A stretch of 64,000 nt of DNA from NCBI RefSeq assembly GCF_006715395.1, contig NZ_VFNC01000001.1, forward strand, positions 2,852,001 through 2,916,000, given 5' to 3'. Source of the stretch: Streptomyces sp. SLBN-31. GTDB taxonomy: Bacteria > Actinomycetota > Actinomycetes > Streptomycetales > Streptomycetaceae. The notes below the pieces were generated by a model, which worked only from the letters and a program-made list of their open reading frames with translations, had not been told where the DNA came from and ran no database searches. Position 1 is the stretch's first letter, and each line of letters begins with the position of its first letter. Below are positions 58,369 through 64,000 of this stretch, one piece after another. The translations under genes were made by a program, and so were the position numbers.

Positions 58369-59336
58369 GCGTGATCCAGAACGCGCGGCGCGGCCGGCGT
58401 CGGCGCGGCGAGCAACCGGTCGTCCCGCGGGCCGAGTTCCGTTCCTACTACGGCCGTCCAGTCATCAAGAAGCCCTCCTGGGAAGCCACCGACATCGCCG
58501 GGTACTTCTTCCTCGGCGGGCTCGCGGGCGCGGGTTCCGTGCTCGCGGCGGGGGCGCACCTGACGGGACGTACCAGCACCGCGACGGCACTGAAGGTGTC
58601 CTCGCTCACCGCCGTCTCCCTCTCGGCCGCCGCCCTCATCCACGACCTGGGCAAACCCAGCCGCTTCGCGAACATGCTGCGTGTGTTCAAGCCGACCTCG
58701 CCGATGAGCATGGGCTCCTGGCTGCTCGGCGCCTACGGCCCCGCCGCGGGGGCGGCTGCCGCGAGCGCGGTGACCGGCCGGTTGCCGCGTCTGGGGGGCG
58801 TGGCAACCGGCGCCGCCGCGCTGCTCGGCCCCGCCGTCGCCACCTACACCGGGGTACTGGCCGCGGACACCGCCGTACCGGCCTGGCACGGCGCCCATCG
58901 CGAACTGCCCTACCTGTTCGCGGCGTCCGCGACGGCCGCCGCCTCCGGCATGGCGCTGATGGCCGGACCGGCCGGCGAGAACCTGCCCGCCCGCTGCGCC
59001 GCCGGGCTGGCCGCCGTGGCCGACACGGCGATGGAGAAGGCCGCGGAACGGCGGCTGGGCATGGTCGCCGAGACCTGGAAGGAAGGCCGGGCGGGCACGC
59101 TGCTGCGCTCGGCCCGCGCGCTCACCATCGGCGGCGCGGTCGCGGGAGCCCTCTTCGGCGACCGCCGTCCGGCCGCGGTCGCCTCCGGCCTCGCCCTGCT
59201 CGCCGGCTCCGCCTGCACCCGCTTCGGCATCTTCGCAGCGGGCGTCGCCTCCGCCGAGGACCCGAAGTACACGGTGATGCCACAGCGGGAGCGGCTGGAC
59301 GCGGCGACGCCCGAGGGGTCTTCGGGGTCTTCGTAG
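58365..59336 (+). CDS. NrfD/PsrC-type membrane anchor of formate dehydrogenase
   Basis: A 323-residue protein of the polysulfide-reductase NrfD family with several membrane segments after a hydrophilic head: WEATDIAGYFFLGGLAGAGS, VSSLTAVSLSAAALIHDLGK followed by PSRFANMLRVFKPTSPMSMG, GPAVATYTGVLAADTAVPAW and PYLFAASATAAASGMALMAG. It would pass electrons from the iron-sulfur subunit to menaquinone. It is shorter in its C-terminal half than classical NrfD. It is the last gene of the four-gene operon; no FdhD/FdhE or cofactor genes follow. Confidence 0.9.
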   Translation: MSVIQNARRGRRRRGEQPVVPRAEFRSYYGRPVIKKPSWEATDIAGYFFLGGLAGAGSVLAAGAHLTGRTSTATALKVSSLTAVSLSAAALIHDLGKPSRFANMLRVFKPTSPMSMGSWLLGAYGPAAGAAAASAVTGRLPRLGGVATGAAALLGPAVATYTGVLAADTAVPAWHGAHRELPYLFAASATAAASGMALMAGPAGENLPARCAAGLAAVADTAMEKAAERRLGMVAETWKEGRAGTLLRSARALTIGGAVAGALFGDRRPAAVASGLALLAGSACTRFGIFAAGVASAEDPKYTVMPQRERLDAATPEGSSGSS

Positions 59337-59492
59337 CGGGGCTCAGCCGACCCTGCGTCTCCTCGGGGCGCCGCGTCTTCCTCTGCGTCCCCTCGGCGTC
59401 TTCCTCTGAGTCCCCTCGGGGCGCCGCCTCTTCGCTCTGGTGCGGGGCGGCGCCCGAGGGTGCCGTAGCCGGGGCTCAGCCGACCTTGCGTC
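59333..59492. repeat. Imperfect direct repeat between convergent genes
   Basis: GTAGCGGGGCTCAGCCGACC plus CTGCGTC (59333-59359) recurs at 59465-59492 with two differences. The second copy contains the last codons and stop of the leftward epimerase gene; the first overlaps the stop of the NrfD gene. Between them is C/G-rich sequence with degenerate GTCCCCTCGGGGCGCCGC copies. Confidence 0.6.
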
Positions 59493-60504
59493 CCCGCAGC
59501 GGTTCCGTGGGGGCGCCCTCGCCCTGCTGGAGGCCGTGCAGGAACTCCCGGAGGACCTCGGTGGCCGAGTGCCGCGGCGCCCAGCCCAGTTCCGTACGCG
59601 CGCGCGTGCAGTCCATCAGGGGCAGGCGCAGCACCGCGTCGAACAGGTGCGGCGAGGCGGGCAGCAGGTGCAGGTTCCAGGCCGCGGCGATCGCCGAGCG
59701 GGCCGCGGCGCGGGGGAGGCGGACCGGGCGGGTGTCCAGCATCTCGGCCAGCAGCTCCGCGTCGACCCACGGCTCGGCGGCCAGGTTGAAGGCACCGCGG
59801 GCCTCCGTGCCCAGCGCCGCGACGTACGCCCTGGCCGCGTCGTCGGTGTGCAGCGCCTGCACCCGCAGGCCGGGGACGTCGGGCAGGAACGGCAGCAGCT
59901 CGGGGCGGGCCAGCGAGCCCGGCAGGAAGCGGCCGCCGAAGATCCGGCGCTGCTCGCTGGCCGACTCCCGCTTGAACAGGAACGCCGGCCGCATCCGCAC
60001 CACCCGCACCTCGGGATGTTCGCGCTCGAACGTGTCCAGCGCACGCTCCAGATACGCCTTCTCCCGGCAGTACGCGGCGTCCGGCCAGCCGTGCGTCGGC
60101 CACGACTCGTCCACCGGGCGGTCCTTCGGCCCCGGAGAGTAGGCGCCCACCGACGAGGCGTGCACCAGCGTCGGCACCCCGGCCGCCGCCACCGCCTCGA
60201 ACACCCGGATGGAGCCGAGGACGTTCGTGCGCCAGGTGGTCGCCGGGTCGTGCGTCGGCTGGAACGCCCACGCCAGATGGATCACCGCGTCGGCGTCCGC
60301 GAACTCCTTGACCAGGTCCGCTCCTTCGGACGCCAGGTCGACCGCGGACCAGTCCGTCCGGGGCGGCGACCAGTCGGGGATGCGCCGGGCCAGCCCCAGG
60401 ACGGAACCGACGTCCGAGTCCTCCGAGAGCGCGCGCACCACGCTGGTGCCGACATTGCCGGTGGCGCCCGTGACCACGATCCTGCTGCCCGCTGTGCTGC
60501 TCAC
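59476..60504 (-). CDS. NAD-dependent epimerase/dehydratase family protein
   Basis: A 342-residue extended SDR with the nucleotide-binding motif VVTGATGNVGTSVVRAL, the DAVIHLAWAFQ strand, catalytic Ser in VHASSVGAYSPG and Tyr-x-x-x-Lys in YCREK (a shifted Tyr context). AWAFQPTHD replaces the usual loop. It could act on nucleotide sugars or other cofactors; the target is unknown. AAGGAG six bases before GTG 60504 fixes the start; an upstream open frame lacks family similarity. The divergent hydrolase begins 160 bp away. Confidence 0.87.
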   Translation of the reverse strand: MSSTAGSRIVVTGATGNVGTSVVRALSEDSDVGSVLGLARRIPDWSPPRTDWSAVDLASEGADLVKEFADADAVIHLAWAFQPTHDPATTWRTNVLGSIRVFEAVAAAGVPTLVHASSVGAYSPGPKDRPVDESWPTHGWPDAAYCREKAYLERALDTFEREHPEVRVVRMRPAFLFKRESASEQRRIFGGRFLPGSLARPELLPFLPDVPGLRVQALHTDDAARAYVAALGTEARGAFNLAAEPWVDAELLAEMLDTRPVRLPRAAARSAIAAAWNLHLLPASPHLFDAVLRLPLMDCTRARTELGWAPRHSATEVLREFLHGLQQGEGAPTEPLRGRKVG

Positions 60505-60664
60505 CTTCGGCTCCTTCGCTCGCTCGCTCGACGAGCCGACCGAGTACCCGTGCGGCGCGGATTCACCTGCCGCCCGGCATGACCCCGGAGGTAATCGACC
60601 CCGGCGGCGGCTGCCGGAACCATGGGGGGCGTACCCACCGCACCGGACCGCAGGAGGTCGTCCC

Positions 60665-61495
60665 ATGCCGTACTTCACCAGCCCCGCCGACGGTACGCGG
60701 CTGCACTACGTCGACTACGGACCGGCCGACGGACCGGTGGCCGCCTTCATCAACAGCGCCTACCTGGGCTCCGAGATGTGGGAGTTCCAGATGCCGGCGC
60801 TGGCCGCGGCGGGCCACCGCTGCGTGAGCCTGGACCGCCGGGGGCACGGCCGCTCCGACGACGTCTGGAACGGCTTCGACCTCGACACCCTCGCCGACGA
60901 CCTGTACGGGCTCCTCGACCACCTCGACCTGCGCGAGGTCACGCTGATCGGTCACTCGATGGGCTCGGTCGAGATCACCCGCTGTCTCACCCGGCACGGT
61001 GCCGACCGGGTGGCCCGGGTCGCCTTCGTCGCCGGCATCGCGCCGGGCGTGGTGCGCACCGCCGACAACCCGGACGGTCTGGACCCCGACGTCGTGCGCG
61101 CCGCCAACGAGGTGTGCCGCCGGGACCGGCCGGCGTTCTTCCAGGACGGCATCGCCGGCTTCTTCGCCGTGGACCGCCCGGGCAACGAGGTGTCCGAGGC
61201 GTTCATGCAGTACCTCGTCCAGCGCGCCCAGCTCTCCTCGCCGCACTCCACGGCCGCGGTCCAGGAACTCGTCGCCACCGTGGACGTCGCACCCGAACTC
61301 CCCAAGATCGACCTGCCGGTCCTCGTCTTCCACGGCACCCACGACACCTCGGCCCCCCTGGAGACGACCGCCCACCGCGCCACCCGCCTCCTCCCCGACG
61401 CCACCCTCAGGACCTACGCCGACGCCGGCCACGGCCTGTTCGTCACCCACGCCGACCAACTGACGTCGGACCTGCGGGAGTTCATGGCGGACTGA
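60665..61495 (+). CDS. Alpha/beta hydrolase
   Basis: A 276-residue alpha/beta hydrolase. Nucleophile Ser in LIGHSMGSVEI, oxyanion/early strand VSLDRRGHGRSD, acid Asp in VFHGTHDTSAP and His in YADAGHGLFVTH. This is the haloperoxidase/esterase-like group, which includes non-heme chloroperoxidases (perhydrolases); substrate unknown. AGGAGG eight bases before ATG 60665. It has no obvious operon partners, though the dipeptidase gene follows 36 bp later in the same direction and may be cotranscribed. Confidence 0.9.
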   Translation: MPYFTSPADGTRLHYVDYGPADGPVAAFINSAYLGSEMWEFQMPALAAAGHRCVSLDRRGHGRSDDVWNGFDLDTLADDLYGLLDHLDLREVTLIGHSMGSVEITRCLTRHGADRVARVAFVAGIAPGVVRTADNPDGLDPDVVRAANEVCRRDRPAFFQDGIAGFFAVDRPGNEVSEAFMQYLVQRAQLSSPHSTAAVQELVATVDVAPELPKIDLPVLVFHGTHDTSAPLETTAHRATRLLPDATLRTYADAGHGLFVTHADQLTSDLREFMAD

Positions 61496-61531
61496 GCCCG
61501 GCGGTGCGAGGGGCCGGGGGATGATCGGGGC

Positions 61532-62188
61532 ATGAGCGAGATCATCCTGATGGCCGACGCCCGGGTCGCCGCCGTCCCCGTCGAGGACAACGGCGAACCC
61601 CTCGTCGACGTACGCGAGGCACTGCTGGTCGACGACCGCAAACACGAGGACTCCCGCGGTGCCGAGGTCCATCTGCGCCGCGGCGTCCTCGAACGCCTCC
61701 TCACGGCGCAGGCCCTGCTGCCCGACGGTCTGCGACTGCTCTTCGTGGAGGGGTACCGGCCGCCGCCCCTCCAGCGCCTCTACTTCGAGCGTTACGCCGA
61801 CGAACTGCGAGCCACCCACCCGGACTGGCCGGCCGACCGGGTGCACAGCGCCGCGAGCCGCTACGTGTCCCCACCCGATCTCGCGCCGCACAGCGCCGGA
61901 GCGGCGGTCGACCTGACCCTCGCCGACGCGGACGGCCGTGAACTGGACCTGGGGACACCGATGAACGCCGGCCCCGAGCAGAGCGACGGCGCCTGCTACA
62001 CCGGAGCCGGGAACATCACCGCCGAGGCCCGGGCCCACCGTGCCGTACTGGGCGAGGCGATGGGCGCCGCCGGGCTGGTCAACTACCCGACCGAGTGGTG
62101 GCACTGGTCGTACGGCGACCGCTACTGGGCCCTGGCGACGGGAGCACCCGCCGCCCTGTACGGACCCCGGGATTCGGTCCGCGGCTAG
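61532..62188 (+). CDS. M15D D-alanyl-D-alanine dipeptidase (VanX/DdpX-like)
   Basis: A 218-residue zinc peptidase. The metal ligands and base are in PHSAGAAVDL (His120, Asp127) and TEWWHWS (Glu188 base, His191), matching the SxHxxGxAxD and ExxWH motifs of VanX. VEGYRPPPLQRLYF is the substrate-side loop. It cleaves D-Ala-D-Ala dipeptide; members serve in vancomycin resistance or in use of cell-wall dipeptides. No vanHA, vanS or vanR genes are in the window, so a nutrient-recycling role is more likely. Convergent 4-bp overlap with the SDR gene. Confidence 0.9.
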   Translation: MSEIILMADARVAAVPVEDNGEPLVDVREALLVDDRKHEDSRGAEVHLRRGVLERLLTAQALLPDGLRLLFVEGYRPPPLQRLYFERYADELRATHPDWPADRVHSAASRYVSPPDLAPHSAGAAVDLTLADADGRELDLGTPMNAGPEQSDGACYTGAGNITAEARAHRAVLGEAMGAAGLVNYPTEWWHWSYGDRYWALATGAPAALYGPRDSVRG

Positions 62189-63144
62189 CCCGCGAAGGCG
62201 TTCACGCCCGTCAGTTGTGCTGACAGGTCCCACAGGCGGGACGCCTGCGCGGGGTCGGTCGCCCAGGGCTTGACGCCGGAGGTGGCGTCGCCCGTGGCGG
62301 GTTCGGCGATGTCGCAGTCCTCCAGGTAGACGCCGCCGAGACCGTCCAGCTGGGGTGAGGTCGCCGCCCAGACCTGGGTGGCCGCGCCCTGCTGGGGGGT
62401 CTTGAAGCCCTCGGGGTTGAGGATGTTGCCGTCCGCGTCGATCCACCCGCGCTCCATCATCTCCTCCCGCGGGATGTGCCGCTGCAGCGGCGTGAGGATG
62501 CCGCCGGGGTGGAGCGAGAAGGCGCGGACGCCCGAGTCGCGGCCGAGCCGGTCGAGGTGGACGGCGAACAAGACGTTGGCGGTCTTGGCCTGGCCGTAGG
62601 CCTGCCACTTGTCGTAGCCCTGCTGCCAGTTGACGTCGTCCCAGCGGATGCCGGAGAAGTGGTGGGCGCGGGAGGAGACGGAGACGACCCGGGCGCCGCC
62701 CGGCGCGATCGCCGGCCAGAGGCGGTTGACCAGGGCGAAGTGGCCGAGGTGGTTGGTCGCGAACTGCGCCTCCCAGCCGGGCCCCACGCGCGTCTCGGGG
62801 CAGGCCATGATCCCGGCGTTGTCGATGACGATGTCGAGGACGCGGCTGGTGGCGAGGAACCGCTCGGCGAAGGACCGCACACTGTCCAGGTCGCCGAGGT
62901 CCAGTTCGTCCACCTCGACGCCGTCGAGACCGGCGAGCGCCTCCTCGGCCGTCGCCCGGCGCCGGGCCGGGACGACCACCTGGGCGCCCGCCTCGGTGAG
63001 GGCGCGGGTCGTCTCCAGGCCGAGTCCGGAGTAGCCGCCGGTGACGAGGGCCAGCTTCCCGGTGAGGTCCAGGCCCCGCAGGACGTCGTCCGCGGTGCTG
63101 GTCGCGCCGAAGCCGGATCCGATCTTGTGCTGTGGAGTGCTCAT
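62185..63144 (-). CDS. SDR family oxidoreductase, retinol-dehydrogenase-like
   Basis: A 319-residue SDR with cofactor motif VTGGYSGLGLETTRAL, NNAG in IDNAGIMACPE, catalytic Ser in VSVSSRAHHFSG and Tyr-x-x-x-Lys in YGQAK. The WDDVNWQQGYDKWQAYGQAK block is typical of the retinol dehydrogenase/WW-domain oxidoreductase-like group (substrate broad). A leaderless-type promoter precedes it: -35 TTGACT, 19 bp, -10 TAGCGT, seven bases to ATG. The gene has no evident regulator nearby. Confidence 0.9.
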   Translation of the reverse strand: MSTPQHKIGSGFGATSTADDVLRGLDLTGKLALVTGGYSGLGLETTRALTEAGAQVVVPARRRATAEEALAGLDGVEVDELDLGDLDSVRSFAERFLATSRVLDIVIDNAGIMACPETRVGPGWEAQFATNHLGHFALVNRLWPAIAPGGARVVSVSSRAHHFSGIRWDDVNWQQGYDKWQAYGQAKTANVLFAVHLDRLGRDSGVRAFSLHPGGILTPLQRHIPREEMMERGWIDADGNILNPEGFKTPQQGAATQVWAATSPQLDGLGGVYLEDCDIAEPATGDATSGVKPWATDPAQASRLWDLSAQLTGVNAFAG

Positions 63145-63151
63145 GCCGGGA

Positions 63152-63182
63152 ACGCTACGGATTGGAGTGCTCTCGAAGTCAA
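63152..63182 (-). promoter_or_regulatory. Promoter of the SDR gene
   Basis: Read leftward: -35 TTGACT (63182-63177), 19 bp, -10 TAGCGT (63157-63152), seven bases to ATG 63144, consistent with a leaderless or nearly leaderless mRNA. Confidence 0.5.
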
Positions 63183-63209
63183 GTGCGGCCGAGCCGCAGG
63201 AAGAGAGAA

Positions 63210-63242
63210 GCCCCGACCGGACGGGGGGATGCCGGTCGGGGC
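63210..63242 (-). terminator. Hairpin terminator downstream of the FUSC-like gene
   Basis: GCCCCGACCGG (63210-63220), 11-base loop, CCGGTCGGGGC (63232-63242), perfect 11-bp stem. It lies 147 bp past the stop of the leftward gene at 63389. Confidence 0.8.
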
Positions 63243-63388
63243 AGTCGAGGTGTGGGTGCGCACGGTGGTCGCCTCTCGGCGAAAGGCTCCACAGGGCTTC
63301 AGCCGAACGATCGTCCCTGTGGGCGGAAGGTGAGGCCCGGGGACACTGTCCCGTCCACACCCACGCCGTGTTCAACGGTCAACCACCC

Positions 63389-64000
63389 TCAGGTGTTCCG
63401 CTGTTCGGCCTCTTCGACGGTGATCTGGGTCACCTGCGCGGCGGCGGGAACGGAGTCCACCCACAGGTTCTCCGCCTGCAGCACCAGCGAGCCGAGCACG
63501 GTCGTCCGGTCCGCCCTGCCGGACGCCTGCTCCCGCAGTTCCTCCTGCAGCCGCCGGTGCAGGGCCTGCCGGGCCTCCTCACCCCGGCCGTCCGCCCCCT
63601 CGACCCCGCGAGCGTCGAGCAGCCGTACCCCCTCCGCGGCGCACGCCTCGGCGATCAGCTCCAGCAGCCGCGCGTACGTCCGCAGCACCCGCGCCTCCGG
63701 CAGGGCCGGCGTGCGCCCGTCCTCGGCCGCGACCACGAGGGTCCGCACCAGACTCCCCACATGCCCGGTGACCCTGCTGAAGCGCTCGTCCTCCGACTCC
63801 TCGGGCACCGCCGCGGGGACCCGGTGCAGGGCGCGCAACGGCCGGCTCGTCAGCCGCAGGCTCTCCCGGCTCCAGCGGCGCGCCGAGCGCAGCGCCTCCA
63901 GCCGGTGCTCCAGCCGCGCCGTGGCGTGCGACCAGCCGGCCGTGGTCCGCGCGTCCCAGCGCTCGTGCCGCAGGTCGTCCGCGACCGTCCGCAGCACGTC
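63389..64000 (-). CDS. FUSC/aromatic-acid-exporter family protein, C-terminal part
   Basis: The visible 203 codons end at 63389 and the gene begins beyond the right edge. The text is a helical cytoplasmic domain: DDLRHERWDARTTAGWSHAT, LEHRLEALRSARRWSRESLR, VTGHVGSLVRTLVVAAEDG and SLVLQAENLWVDSVP. It resembles the C-terminal region of FUSC/ArAE exporters, in which the membrane part comes first, so the membrane segments should lie outside the window. It shares its family with the gene at 44954. Confidence 0.7.
   Translation of the reverse strand, partial: DVLRTVADDLRHERWDARTTAGWSHATARLEHRLEALRSARRWSRESLRLTSRPLRALHRVPAAVPEESEDERFSRVTGHVGSLVRTLVVAAEDGRTPALPEARVLRTYARLLELIAEACAAEGVRLLDARGVEGADGRGEEARQALHRRLQEELREQASGRADRTTVLGSLVLQAENLWVDSVPAAAQVTQITVEEAEQRNT

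Overview
The window is a 64 kb piece of a high-GC actinobacterial chromosome, almost certainly Streptomyces. The evidence is the very strong G/C bias at third codon positions, many GTG and TTG starts, the density of TetR, LacI, ROK, XRE and CGNR regulators, leaderless promoters, an iron box of the DmdR/DtxR type, and two intergenic repeats that are widespread in Streptomyces. There is no phage, IS element, rRNA, tRNA or CRISPR array. The layout is that of an accessory, metabolically flexible chromosome region.

Region 1 (1-19.1 kb) holds mostly short transcription units: a cut-off SDR gene, a broken MarR gene, a GT-C-like membrane protein, a CGNR regulator, a prephenate dehydratase of alphaproteobacterial type, TetR, msrA, an aldehyde dehydrogenase, a VOC protein, an XRE/SDR divergent pair, a CoiA-like nuclease, a DauR-like regulator with a PLP dehydratase/racemase, a MoxR/VWA pair with TetR, and two proteins of unknown function. 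Four copies of one operator (GTCACC-N9-GGTGAC, or a one-base variant) tie the CGNR gene to the msrA and small-ORF/VOC promoters. Two promoters match the DNA-damage (PafBC/RecA-NDp) consensus, in front of the CoiA-like gene and of an unknown gene at 17486.

Region 2 (19.2-34.8 kb) is a full L-rhamnose locus. Leftward it encodes rhamnose isomerase, a rhamnulose-1-phosphate aldolase/lactaldehyde dehydrogenase fusion, rhamnulokinase and LutABC L-lactate oxidation, so one operon can carry rhamnose to DHAP and pyruvate. Rightward it encodes an ABC importer (ATPase, two permeases, binding lipoprotein), a rhamnose mutarotase, a secreted BNR-type beta-propeller protein that is a good candidate rhamnoglycan lyase, and a LacI regulator. 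A LacI-type operator lies just downstream of each divergent transcription start.

Region 3 (34.8-47.9 kb) contains single genes: an alpha/beta hydrolase, a PIG-L deacetylase, a DUF5999 protein, a phosphotransferase, a Cys-cluster/pentapeptide fusion, a CYP102-like P450 without reductase plus TetR, an iron-box-controlled DUF2470 protein, a beta-propeller lactonase, a 26-bp minisatellite, a FUSC exporter and a DUF3626 protein. Region 4 (48-64 kb) has a GH13 alpha-glucosidase with a divergent LacI gene, the decayed C-terminal end of a P450 reductase, a ROK regulator with its palindromic operator, a three-subunit formate dehydrogenase operon, an NAD-dependent epimerase, a hydrolase, a D-Ala-D-Ala dipeptidase, an SDR and a cut-off FUSC protein.
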